A DNA stretch of 64,000 nucleotides from Bog-473 sp963836605 (GTDB lineage: Bacteria; Actinomycetota; Acidimicrobiia; Acidimicrobiales; RAAP-2). Position 1 is the first letter of the stretch. Each line of letters begins with the position of its first letter. The notes beneath the pieces are model-generated. The model was not told where the DNA came from and did not search any database. It was given only the letters and a program-made list of their open reading frames with translations. Location: NCBI GenBank assembly GCA_963836605.1, contig CAWIKB010000008.1, positions 1 through 64,000 on the forward strand, given 5' to 3'. A program made the position numbers and the translations under genes. This document shows, one piece after another, positions 34,860 to 43,490 of this stretch.

Positions 34860-35584
34860 GGTCGCCGGTCCGACAACGTGGTCAGGGCGACGCCGGCATG
34901 GACCAACAGGAGGTCACCGGGAGCCACCGGTTCGACCAGAGCGGCGTCGATGGTCTCGGCGACACCCTTTACCACGACGTCGACCAGCCCGCCGCCGTGG
35001 ACGGCCCGGACCTCGGCCACCCGACCCTCGTCCGAACAAGTGACACAGACCCCATCGGTGCACTCCGGTTCGGTCATGAGGAGGCCCGGGTGTTCGAACA
35101 CCACATGGGTGAGCTCCCACAACAGGTGGTAGAGCAGCACCATGTCGCCCGAGCGCGAGGCCAGGGCCGGATCGGAGCCGTCCAGCCAGACCACGTGCTC
35201 GGCCCGCCCACTCGAGGGTCGGTGTCCCGCCCCGAGCCAGAGCCGGGTCATCCCCCACGCTTCGGCCCGACCCAGGAGATCAGCCGTGGCCGGGTCGGCG
35301 GCCGAGCCCACCGCGAGCAGGACGTCGCCCGGTCGAGCCAGCAGCCGAACGGCGTTGACCACGTCGACGCCTCCGACGCTGACGGCCGGCAGGGCCTTCT
35401 TGCCCATGATGACCGGATGGACGAACTCGACGGCCACGTGTCGACCATGCGCCGGCCACTCCGGTGCCACGCACCACATGGTGGCACCAGCGGCGAACCG
35501 ACGGGCCAAGGTCAGGGCGGCCGTCGCCAGATCCTCCGCCGGTCCGCTTTCGACCGGGCGTGGGGGCGAATCCATCACGGCCAT
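34856..35584 (-). CDS. Fusion of SIS-like domain and HypC-like chaperone domain
   Basis: 242 aa. Residues 35-135 resemble a degenerate SIS domain (RPGDVLLAVGSAADPATADLLGRAEAWGMTRLWLGAG), and residues 175-238 resemble HypC: CVTCSDEGRVAEVRAVHGGGLVDVVV and VEPVAPGDLLLVHAGVAL. In place of the N-terminal MCxGxP of HypC there is an internal CVTC (180-183). This would tether a HypC-like chaperone for the Fe(CN)2CO unit to a SIS fold. Start at 35584 overlaps the hypF stop by 10 bases; M4 at 35575 is an alternative. Confidence 0.8.
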   Translation of the reverse strand: MAVMDSPPRPVESGPAEDLATAALTLARRFAAGATMWCVAPEWPAHGRHVAVEFVHPVIMGKKALPAVSVGGVDVVNAVRLLARPGDVLLAVGSAADPATADLLGRAEAWGMTRLWLGAGHRPSSGRAEHVVWLDGSDPALASRSGDMVLLYHLLWELTHVVFEHPGLLMTEPECTDGVCVTCSDEGRVAEVRAVHGGGLVDVVVKGVAETIDAALVEPVAPGDLLLVHAGVALTTLSDRRP

Positions 35585-37913
35585 GATGCACCGGCCCGAG
35601 CAGGGTTTGCTCGGCCGGCGACGGCGGCCTGCCCGAGTGCCAACCCACCGTCGTTGGGGGGGACCAACCGATGGGTGAGCACCGACAGGCCGCGTGCCGT
35701 CAGCGCGGTCCGGGCCAGGCGGAGGAGAAGGACGTTCTGGAAGACGCCGCCGCTCAGCGCTACCCGGGCGATGCCGGTCTCCTGGTGCAATACCTCGGCT
35801 CGCTCGGCCATGAGGCGAGCGACCGCCACATGGAATCCCGCCGCCATGGGGCCGGTGGGGCAGCCGTGGCGCAAGTCGTCGATCATGGCGCCCAGTACCG
35901 GGGCGGGATCGACATCTTCACTGCTGATGTCGAATCGGTAGTCGCGGGCGTCGCCCAGGTGCGGGGCTGCGATCCATTCGAGCTCCATGGCGGCCTGGGC
36001 CTCGTAGGTGGCGAGATGGCGGACGCCCAGCAGTGAACTCACCGCGTCGAAGAGCCGGCCCATGCTCGATGTCGGGACGCAAACGACGTCATGTTCGAGT
36101 TGCCGCTGTAGCACGGCCACCTCGTCGGCAGGGGCGGCCTGCACCGGCGGGAGGTCAGGCGTCCACGCCATGCCGGCCGCCCACAGGTGGGCCAGCGCGG
36201 CGCGATAGGGCCGACGAACGGCGGTGTCGCCACCGGGCAGCGGCACATAGTGCAGATGGGCGCGGCGTTCGAACCCCTCGTAACCGGCGATCATGACCTC
36301 TCCGCCCCAGATGGCTCCGTCGGGTCCGTAGCCGGTGCCGTCGAAGGCGAAGCCGATGACCCGCTCTCCTGCCTCCACCGAGTGCTCGGCCATCACCGAC
36401 GCGATGTGGGCATGGTGGTGCTGGACCAGCTCGACCGGGCGGCCCGAGCGGTCATCGGCCCAGCGTCTGCTCTGGTAGCCGGGGTGGGCGTCGGCGGCGA
36501 CCCCCTGGGCCGCCACCTGGTACATCTCGCCGAACTGCCCGATGGACTGTTCGAACGCGGCCAACGTCTCGAGGCTGCCCATGTCGCCGATGTGCTGGCT
36601 GACCCAGGCGTGGCGGCCCGAAGCCAGGCAGAAGGTGTTCTTGAGCTCACCACCGGTGGCCAACGTCGGGGTCAGTTCGAACGGCATCTGGACCGGGAGG
36701 GGCGCGTACCCCCGCGAACGCCGGATCGGCAGTTCCTCACCATCGGCGATCCGCAGCACGGAGTCGTCGCAGGGCACGTGGATGGGTCGGTCATGGGTCA
36801 ACCACGAGTCGGCGAGCCGGCCGAGGCGCGCCCGGGCGTCGGCGTCGTCGTAACAGATGGGTTCATCGGTGAGGTTCCCACTGGTCATCACCACCATGGT
36901 GGGGACCGGTGCGCGCATCCCCGGCACATCACGGAACAGCAAATGGTGCAGCGGCGTGTAGGGCAAGAGCAGGCCGATGAAGGGATTGTGGGGCGCTACC
37001 TGCTCATCGAGAGGAGCGCCCGGTCTCCGACGCACCAGCACGATCGGGCGTTCGGGGCTGGCCAGAAGCGCGGCCTCCGTCGGGTCGAGGCGGGCGAGGG
37101 CGCGGGCCACCTCCAGATTGGGCACCATGACCGCCAGGGGTTTGTCCATCCGTTGTTTGCGCCGTCGCAGCGTGGCGATGGCGTCGGGTGACGTGGCATC
37201 GCAGGCCAGGTGATAGCCGCCGAGCCCCTTGATGGCGAGGATCTCCCCGCGGGCCAGCGACACCTGCGTGGCGGCCATGGCCGCGTCGGTACCCTCGACG
37301 GTGCCTCCTCTGTCCTCGAACCAGATGCGTGGGCCGCAGTCAGCGCAGGCCAACGGCTGCGCATGGAAGCGGCGGTCGGCCGGATCGTGGTACTCAACAC
37401 TGCAGTCGGCGCACAGATCGAACTCGCGCATGGTCGTATGGGGCCGGTCGTAGGGGAGGCGAAGCGTGATGGTGAAGCGCGGCCCACAATTCGTGCAGTT
37501 GATGAAGGGGTAGCGAGAACGACGGTCGTCGGGATCGAACATCTCGGCCAGGCAGTCGTCACAGACGGCGACATCGGGAGAGACAAATGTCCGAACGGGG
37601 CTCTCCGCGGGCTCTCGACGATCCGAAAGTCGTGCTCGTGAAGGACAGCCACCTGTTGTGACTCGATGCCGAATATCCGGGCGAGTGGAGGCGCGTCGGC
37701 AACGAGGAGCGTCGTGAACCGACCAATCCCCGACATCGCGCCCTCGACTTCCACGAAGACACCCTCGGTGTCGTTGCCGACATGCCCGGCCAGGCCCAAC
37801 TCGTCGGCCAATCGGTGCACGAAGGGTCGGAAACCTACTCCTTGGACGACGCCGCGCACCCGAATCCGACTCCGCACCAGCACTGTGGTGTCCGACTGGG
37901 CCAACGAAGTCAT
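35575..37913 (-). CDS. hypF: Carbamoyltransferase HypF, with a frameshift
   Basis: Makes the carbamoyl group that HypE turns into cyanide. ATG 37913 opens an acylphosphatase domain (RIRVRGVVQGVGFRPFVHRLADELG, residues 16-40), which runs in frame to about 37620. The main part then continues in another frame: TFVSPDVAVCDDCLAEMF, zinc-finger pairs CTNC, CADC and CADC, a Sua5/YrdC part and a Kae1-like domain with HHHAHIASVMAEH. The join at about 37600-37625 needs one indel. Either an assembly error or a real mutation that would disable cyanide synthesis. Overlaps hypD by 4 bases. Confidence 0.9.
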
Positions 37914-39049
37914 GCGCTCAGCGTGCTGCGCCGTCCCAGAGTCACGGCGGCTTCGCGGTGCATCCGCCCGAAGTTATAGTAGGCCGCACAGGCACCCTCC
38001 GAAGAAACCATGCAGGTCCCGATCGGTGTCTCGGGCGTGCAGGCCGTTCCGAACACTTTGCATTCCCAAGGCTTGATGACACCCTTGAGCACCTCGCCGC
38101 ACTGGCAGGCCTTGGGGTCCGCTACCCGGACGCCGGGGACCTCGTAGCGGAGCTCGGCGTCGAACGCGGCGAACTCCGGGCGCAATTTGAGCCCGCTCTG
38201 AGAAATGAAACCGAGGCCCCGCCACTCGAAATGGGGTCGTAACTCGAACACCTCGGCCAGGACGGCGAGGGCGCGAGGATTGCCGTTTTCGCGGACAACA
38301 CGCGAGTACTGGTTCTCGACTTCACAACGGCCCTCCCGGATTTGGGTGAGCAGCATGGCAATGGCGTGCAGGATGTCGAGTGGCTCGAACCCGGCGGTGA
38401 CGAGGGGCAGACCGTACTCGGCGGGTACGAAACGGTAGGGGCGTTGGCCTACGACCGTCGAGACGTGGCCCGGTCCGAGAAAGCCGTTCAGACGCAGGTC
38501 AGGTGATGCGAGGATGGCCTTGAGGGGCGGCACGATCGTGACGTGGTTGGAGAACACCGTGAAATTCGTCACGGCCTTGGCTTTGGCCTGCAGAAGGGTC
38601 AAGGCGGTCGATGGTGCCGTTGTCTCGAACCCGACGGCGAAGAACACGACGTCACGGTCGGGATTGTCCAGGGCGATCTTCAGCGCATCCAACGGCGAGT
38701 AGACGAACCGCACGTCCGCTCCTGAGGCTTTGGCCTTCAGGAGGTTTCCGCTGCTGCCCGGGACACGCATCATGTCGCCGAACGAGGTGAAGATGACCCC
38801 GGGCTCCTTGGCCACTGCGATGGCGTCGTCCACCCGACCCATCGGGATGACACAGACGGGGCATCCCGGGCCATGCACCAGCTCCACCGAGGCCGGCAGC
38901 ACGTGCTCAATTCCGTGCCGGTAAATGGTGTGCGTGTGGCCACCGCACACTTCCATGAACTTGAACGCATCGTCCGCGGCCAAGGCGGTGATCTGTGCGA
39001 CCAGTGCTCTGGCCGCCGTGGGGTCCCGGTACTCGTCGACGAAGCGCAT
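37910..39049 (-). CDS. hypD: Hydrogenase maturation protein HypD
   Basis: Iron-sulfur scaffold that, with HypC, assembles the Fe(CN)2CO unit. 379 aa. FMEVCGGHTHTIYRHGI (31-47), LVHGPGCPVCVIPMGRVD (58-75), GFETTAPSTALTL and C-terminal cysteines (PKACQCGEVLKG, WECKVFGTACTP) match the family, including the four Cys cluster ligands. It overlaps hypF by 4 bases. Confidence 0.96.
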   Translation of the reverse strand: MRFVDEYRDPTAARALVAQITALAADDAFKFMEVCGGHTHTIYRHGIEHVLPASVELVHGPGCPVCVIPMGRVDDAIAVAKEPGVIFTSFGDMMRVPGSSGNLLKAKASGADVRFVYSPLDALKIALDNPDRDVVFFAVGFETTAPSTALTLLQAKAKAVTNFTVFSNHVTIVPPLKAILASPDLRLNGFLGPGHVSTVVGQRPYRFVPAEYGLPLVTAGFEPLDILHAIAMLLTQIREGRCEVENQYSRVVRENGNPRALAVLAEVFELRPHFEWRGLGFISQSGLKLRPEFAAFDAELRYEVPGVRVADPKACQCGEVLKGVIKPWECKVFGTACTPETPIGTCMVSSEGACAAYYNFGRMHREAAVTLGRRSTLSA

Positions 39050-39058
39050 GGTGCCTGC

Positions 39059-39292
39059 CTATGCCGCTGGACGCAGCTTGGCGTCCGGGTCGGAGACTCC
39101 GAGCAAACCGGCGATGACCTCACTCCGGCGCTCGAGCAGGTCGCGGGCGATTGACACACCGCCTGAGATCAAGTCCCTGACTTCATCCGACTCGACGATG
39201 GTCTTCCACGCCTCCTCGATCTCGGGCCAGGCCTCCGATCCGGCCCGACTTCCGAGCACGTAGCCGACCACAACCCCGATGACTACTCCCAT
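39059..39292 (-). CDS. Small YtxH-like protein in the hydrogenase operon
   Basis: 77 aa. A short hydrophobic N-terminus (MGVVIGVVVGYVLGSRAG) followed by an acidic amphipathic helix, as in YtxH-like proteins. AAGGAGG precedes the ATG at 39292. A similar small protein (48206-48463) sits in the other arm, so this class of protein is probably part of the hydrogenase island. Function unknown. Confidence 0.7.
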   Translation of the reverse strand: MGVVIGVVVGYVLGSRAGSEAWPEIEEAWKTIVESDEVRDLISGGVSIARDLLERRSEVIAGLLGVSDPDAKLRPAA

Positions 39293-39303
39293 CTCATCCT
39301 CCT

Positions 39304-39591
39304 TCAATTTCTACTTTCACTGGCAACGTTCGACGACCACAACGCGTCGAGCTCATCGTCGTAGGCCTGGCCCATGAGCTGCAGGGAGGCCAGGGCGAGG
39401 GCCGCTTCCTCCTCGTCAATTTTCGACATGGCGAACCCCACATGGATGAGCACCCAATCGCCGGGCTCGAGCCCCTCGTCCTCGAGCAGGCCGATATTGA
39501 TGATCCGGGTGACGCCTGACACATCCACGCGCGCCAGGTGCTCATTCAATTCGCTCACTTCCCGCAGCTGACCTGGTATCCCTAGGCACAT
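39304..39591 (-). CDS. hypC: Hydrogenase maturation chaperone HypC
   Basis: 95 aa. Begins MCLGIPGQLREV, the Met-Cys pair whose Cys2 binds the Fe unit, and has LEPGDWVLIHVGFAMSKIDEEEAALAL, the HypC C-terminal helix. It hands iron to the large subunit. The longer ATG at 39624 would hide Cys2, so 39591 is used. Confidence 0.95.
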   Translation of the reverse strand: MCLGIPGQLREVSELNEHLARVDVSGVTRIINIGLLEDEGLEPGDWVLIHVGFAMSKIDEEEAALALASLQLMGQAYDDELDALWSSNVASESRN

Positions 39592-39604
39592 GGCGTTCTC
39601 GCTC

Positions 39605-40120
39605 CTAAGCCTCTCGTACGGCAATGATCTCGACCCGGATGTCGACCTCTGGCTCGACCTTCAACATCAACATGCGGGGTGGTTCCATCCCGAACTCTCG
39701 AATGTCGAAGTGGGACTTGCCGTCCAGCAGAATCGTCTGGTCGTCGACGACGCTGATATGCATCACATCCTCGTGGTGGCGCGAGACCCCTCGGAAGATG
39801 ACGTCGCCATCGACCCGGTAGCCGTCACCGTCATCGGTAGGCTTGATCTGGCTCAGCACGCCGTCGATAGTGGGGAATCGCCTGGCGTCGATCCGCTTTT
39901 GCAGTTCCCTGTCCTCCATCCGGTTGCCTGAGCGGAGGCGGTCCACCGAGAGGGAAAGTGTGCCGGCCGACGGTGCTGTGGTGTCCACGTTGCCCTCAGC
40001 TGAAAGTTCGAGGTCGACATGGCCCTCCAGCCCGTCGGTGGTCGAGTGGATGGGATGCACATTTGAACGGGCATCGATCCACACCTGAGAACGATCGGGT
40101 GCAATGGTGTACCGGGTCAC
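39605..40120 (-). CDS. YceI-family lipid-binding protein
   Basis: 171 aa beta-barrel of the YceI family, which binds long-chain isoprenoid or fatty lipids. YTIAPDRSQVWIDARSNVHPIHSTTDGLEG, GNRMEDRELQKRIDARRFPT and LDGKSHFDIREFGMEPPRMLML are typical. No signal peptide, so cytosolic. The same domain is fused to the PadR regulator at 47.1-48.2 kb. It may sense or carry a quinone linked to the hydrogenase; this is inference. Confidence 0.9.
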   Translation of the reverse strand: MTRYTIAPDRSQVWIDARSNVHPIHSTTDGLEGHVDLELSAEGNVDTTAPSAGTLSLSVDRLRSGNRMEDRELQKRIDARRFPTIDGVLSQIKPTDDGDGYRVDGDVIFRGVSRHHEDVMHISVVDDQTILLDGKSHFDIREFGMEPPRMLMLKVEPEVDIRVEIIAVREA

Positions 40121-40242
40121 GCCTTTCCTTCCTCCGTGTCCTGCGGGAACGCGCGCTGCTCGCCGGTGTCGTCAAGAACGCGACGACACCGACCGACACC
40201 CTGACGGCGATGACCGGGGAAGATGCACCCGCCACTGTCCAT
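40117..40242 (-). CDS. Possible 41-residue protein
   Basis: An ATG at 40242 immediately follows the stop of the preceding microprotein gene and the frame overlaps the YceI start by 4 bases, which fits the coupled layout of the operon. However the residues (MDSGGCIFPGHRRQGVG) show no family, and an alternative frame encodes a hydrophobic helix (VIAVRVSVGVVAFLTTPA). So coding here is uncertain. Confidence 0.3.
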   Translation of the reverse strand: MDSGGCIFPGHRRQGVGRCRRVLDDTGEQRAFPQDTEEGKA

Positions 40243-40347
40243 CTACATCTCCCTCATCTTCAGGTAGCGGGCGATGTCGGGCAGCGACTTGAGCACCAGC
40301 CCGGCGATGGCGGCGAGAACGAGTGAGGCAACGAAACGACGGATCAT
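40243..40347 (-). CDS. 34-residue single-pass membrane microprotein (DUF6893-like)
   Basis: Sequence starts MIRRFVASLVLAAIAGLVLK, then SLPDIARYLKMREM. One hydrophobic helix flanked by basic residues suggests a membrane anchor. It overlaps the upstream protease stop by 4 bases (ATGA). I read it as the kind of very short protein (DUF6893 type) seen in actinobacterial hydrogenase islands, but a search should confirm this. Confidence 0.6.
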   Translation of the reverse strand: MIRRFVASLVLAAIAGLVLKSLPDIARYLKMREM

Positions 40348-40850
40348 GTGGGGTTCCCCTTTCCAACGGGTTCAACTATTTCGGATACGAGTTGACAGCA
40401 CATCTCCACCGCCTCATCGATGGCAGTTGCCACAGCCGGGGTGAGCCCCATGCCCTCTTGCAGGCTGGCTGGCTGACAGCCGAGGACGAAGATCCTTTCG
40501 ACCGAACCGCCGAGGCGGGCCAGGGTGCGCAGCACCACCTCGGGGTTCATCGTGTGGGCATCCACCACCGGAGCCATGTCGTCACCGGTGCCCGACTCGG
40601 GTCGCATCTCAGGCGCAATGACCGCCAGAGTTCCGGCCGGCTCGCCCATGGGGACGGCGTCGATGAGGACGAGGCCGTGGTAACCCTCGAGCAACTCGTA
40701 GGCCAGATGCACCCCACGAATGCCGAAATCCTTGACCCGTGCCCCGGGCGGAAGCCTCCTCGTCGTCAATCGTCGGGCCACCTCGACTCCGAAGGCGTCG
40801 TCGGTCTGGAATATGTTGCCAATACCGGCCACCAACACGCCGCGGCTCAT
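40344..40850 (-). CDS. Hydrogenase maturation endopeptidase (HycI/HupD family)
   Basis: 168 aa. GVLVAGIGNIFQTDDAFGVEVARRL (4-28) carries the GN.x.DD.G motif of NiFe hydrogenase maturation proteases; D75-like metal residues occur in LVLIDAVPMG and VDAHTMNPEVVL. It would remove the C-terminal tail of the large subunit after nickel insertion. Starts 3 bases from the preceding gene and overlaps by 4. Confidence 0.92.
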   Translation of the reverse strand: MSRGVLVAGIGNIFQTDDAFGVEVARRLTTRRLPPGARVKDFGIRGVHLAYELLEGYHGLVLIDAVPMGEPAGTLAVIAPEMRPESGTGDDMAPVVDAHTMNPEVVLRTLARLGGSVERIFVLGCQPASLQEGMGLTPAVATAIDEAVEMCCQLVSEIVEPVGKGNPT

Positions 40851-42235
40851 CGAACCTGCTCCTGGCTCGCCAGTGGAGCCACTTCGTCAGGGTGGAAGAA
40901 GAGGTAGCGCCCCTGCCACATGAGCTCCTCGGTGGCGGGGTCGTCGTCGACCGTGACGGCGATGTGCTGGTCACCCTCGACGTCGGTGAAGACGCCGGCC
41001 ACGGTGGCGGCCATGCCGGCGAGGAAGATGTCATGGGCGTCGGCCCGGTGCGAAGGTTGCAGCCGCACGGCGCTACCCTTGGTGATCTCGACGCCGGCCA
41101 CCCAGACCGACTCGGTCCAGGGGTCGAAAGAGCCGTCGACTGCAGGGTCCCACCACGGCAAGGCATCCGGTTCCTCCGTGAGATCGGGGCCGGCGCGGGA
41201 CCCGACGGGCCGCATCTGGCCGTGCAACTGGCCGAGTGTCTCGGGCGACATGTCGTCGCAACGATCGATGATGGCCGCCGCCCGAGGATCGGTGCCGCGA
41301 GCCTCGGACTTCTCCTGATCGGTCAGGGTCATCACACGGAGGGCGAGGATCTCGTCGATCTCCAGGGAGTCGTAGAGGTCACCGGGGCTCTGGGCTGCCA
41401 CCTCGGGATGGTCGTAGAGAATGATGGGGGAGGCCAGCACCACATCGCCATCGCCGATCAGCACCGGGTAGGCCCCGTCAGAGCGGCAGGCGGCGGCAGC
41501 CGGCGTGGCGTCGTCGGAAGGATCCAAGAGGGAGACGAACGTCCCGTCGTCGACGGCCAGCATGATGTGCACGGCGATCAGGCTGTGTCCGATGGCGTCG
41601 TCACGATGCCTGCCCGTTCCGTTCCATGCCGTGGTGTTCTCCACCGTGACGGCGACCTTGCGGTAGGGGAGCGCGGCGCCGGGTCGGCTGACCACGATGC
41701 GGGCCGCGCCCTCGACGAGCTCGCGGTGCCGTATGAAACGGCCTGCGACCGAACCGTCCGAACCGCGGATCAACTCGATTTCTTTGCCGGCCGGAAATGA
41801 GAACTCTTCGAGGAGCTCGGTCCCGTCGCGAGAGAGAAGCGAAAACGGCGCCAGGTCGATGTTCTGTTCGACCGCCTCATCCCACGCCACGTGGAGTGCC
41901 CCGTCAACCTCGAGGTCCTCGACCGGCGAGAATCCGCCGTCCGTTCCCGGGCCGTGCACCCGGCCTTCGATGCTTCGGTGTTGGGCCCGGAGGCAGCGGA
42001 CCCGCACCGAGAGAAGCGGGGCGACCCCGGGGTCGACCAGGCATTCGGTCCGCATCGACCAGCGCTCCGATCCTTCGGCCTCGCTGAAGGCGCGCGGTGT
42101 GAGGACGCCCCATTGGAAGCGGACCTGGTTCTTCCGCGAGGACGCCCGGTAGGGGTACAGCACGTACCCCTCGTAGAGCACCGCATCGGCTACGGAGCGT
42201 GCCACCCCGAAACGGTCGGCGGATCTGTCGTTCAC
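40847..42235 (-). CDS. Hydrogenase-island protein of unknown function, 462 aa
   Basis: No recognisable domain, but coding looks solid and it overlaps both neighbours by 4 bases. N-terminal part has GYVLYPYRASSRKNQVRFQWGVLTP, a pattern rich in aromatic beta strands; the middle has SLIAVHIMLAVDDGTFVSLLDP, and the end contains DIFLAGMAATVAGVFTDVEGD and a GRYLFFHPDEV tail. The position, locked between DUF6084-like and the maturation protease, argues for an accessory role in group 1h hydrogenase. No signal peptide. Confidence 0.6.
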   Translation of the reverse strand: MNDRSADRFGVARSVADAVLYEGYVLYPYRASSRKNQVRFQWGVLTPRAFSEAEGSERWSMRTECLVDPGVAPLLSVRVRCLRAQHRSIEGRVHGPGTDGGFSPVEDLEVDGALHVAWDEAVEQNIDLAPFSLLSRDGTELLEEFSFPAGKEIELIRGSDGSVAGRFIRHRELVEGAARIVVSRPGAALPYRKVAVTVENTTAWNGTGRHRDDAIGHSLIAVHIMLAVDDGTFVSLLDPSDDATPAAAACRSDGAYPVLIGDGDVVLASPIILYDHPEVAAQSPGDLYDSLEIDEILALRVMTLTDQEKSEARGTDPRAAAIIDRCDDMSPETLGQLHGQMRPVGSRAGPDLTEEPDALPWWDPAVDGSFDPWTESVWVAGVEITKGSAVRLQPSHRADAHDIFLAGMAATVAGVFTDVEGDQHIAVTVDDDPATEELMWQGRYLFFHPDEVAPLASQEQVR

Positions 42236-42873
42236 GGCCCGACCTCGCCCGACTCTTTCAGCAGCAATTCAAACGCCTGGTCCCATGTCGGCAGTCCCCG
42301 GGAGGCCCGGAAGCGCTGCAGTGAGTCCAGGGTGTCCCGCCCGACCCGGATCCATCCGCTATTGGGGAAGTAGAGATCCATCGTGTCGCGCCAGACCGAG
42401 ACGGGCATCTTGTACGACGCCTCTGAGGACCACGAGAGCGGCTCGACCGAGAACCCCGATTGACCTCGGCTGTAGACAGTGCCGGAGAACAGCAGTATGA
42501 GCGGGATGGCGCCCTCGGCCAGCCCGTGCAGATATTTGGCGCCGGCGACGTCGAAGTCGTAGGTGCACTCGATCGGGAGTTCGAATTCGGTGGCGCCGTC
42601 GAACTTGCCGATGGACGTCGACACATGGGTCCAGAGGAATGGCCGTAGCGAGTCTCCCCAGTGCGGGGTCTCGCCGAACAGCTCATAGAGGCGATCCTCC
42701 TCAATGGAGCTGTAGCGACGCCTCTGCGGTTCAATGCGGATCTGACAGCGGAGAGCCAGGGCATGGATGCTGAGGCCATCGGCCTCCTCCACCCTCATGC
42801 GCAGCATGATCGTGGGCAGGGCGGCATGCGGCTCGGGGCGCGCCCCCAGCGCCTCGAAGGCGAGGCTGGTCAC
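42232..42873 (-). CDS. DUF6084-like protein
   Basis: 213 aa. EIEPQ/R-rich opening then RLYELFGETPHWGDSLRPFLWTHVSTSIGKFDGATEFELPIECTYDFDVAGAKYLHGL, the recurring core of this uncharacterised family in actinobacterial hydrogenase loci. Overlaps by 4 bases with the downstream gene and upstream DUF5947 gene. Function unknown. Confidence 0.65.
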   Translation of the reverse strand: MTSLAFEALGARPEPHAALPTIMLRMRVEEADGLSIHALALRCQIRIEPQRRRYSSIEEDRLYELFGETPHWGDSLRPFLWTHVSTSIGKFDGATEFELPIECTYDFDVAGAKYLHGLAEGAIPLILLFSGTVYSRGQSGFSVEPLSWSSEASYKMPVSVWRDTMDLYFPNSGWIRVGRDTLDSLQRFRASRGLPTWDQAFELLLKESGEVGP

Positions 42874-43490
42874 TGTGCCCTCGTTCGCACGCTCTCGAAG
42901 AACGAGTCCAGCTTGTCGTTTGCGTCCTTCCCCCCGTCAAAGCCGCGCCAGAGTGTGCGCAGGTGGCCGACCAGCTCGTAACACACGTCGATGGGGACGA
43001 CATAGCACTCGGTCCCGCTGTTGGACCTGGAGCGAACCAGGAACGCCTCCACGTCGGGTTGCAGGGTGGTGAGCTGGGGGTTGGCGTCGATCACCTCGGC
43101 CCAGGTGTCGAGCGGAAGTTCAGACTCGGTGGCGCCCGCTGGCCCCGGATAGAAGGCCGCCACCCGCCCCAGTGACGAGTTGAGGAAGAAGAAGGCCACG
43201 CTGACTGGGATCTGCAGTTTGTCCCACTGCTCGGGGGAGAGCTCGACGTCGGAGAACGACAGATAGCGATCCGGGACGCTCTTGAAGTGGCCCCCGCCGG
43301 CCCCCTCCGAGGTGAAGAGGAGGTGGCACCCCCGACAGGCGCACATGAGAGTGCGCGCTTCGAGGTCGACGAGGTGTCCGTGCTCATCGGCAATGGGCTC
43401 GGCGCACAGCTCGCACACCTCTCCGGCCCGCGGGATCTCACGCGGTCGGGTCTCGCGGATTCGCTGCAACACGGCCAACGGATCCGTCAC
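42870..43490 (-). CDS. DUF5947-like protein
   Basis: About 206 aa, start GTG 43490 (4-base overlap with the NifU-like stop). A CxxC pair at the N-terminus (CELCAEPI) and MCACRGCHLLF could bind zinc or iron-sulfur. YAVPID...DVCYELVGHLRTLWRGFDGG follows. It is typical of the group 1h neighbourhood; role unknown. Confidence 0.65.
   Translation of the reverse strand: MTDPLAVLQRIRETRPREIPRAGEVCELCAEPIADEHGHLVDLEARTLMCACRGCHLLFTSEGAGGGHFKSVPDRYLSFSDVELSPEQWDKLQIPVSVAFFFLNSSLGRVAAFYPGPAGATESELPLDTWAEVIDANPQLTTLQPDVEAFLVRSRSNSGTECYVVPIDVCYELVGHLRTLWRGFDGGKDANDKLDSFFESVRTRAQ

Noticed and set aside
39996..40235. An 79 aa frame with a hydrophobic segment (VIAVRVSVGVVAFLTTPA)
   Set aside because: It would overlap the YceI gene by 240 bases, so it is not listed; the region is kept only as an uncertain 41-residue gene.
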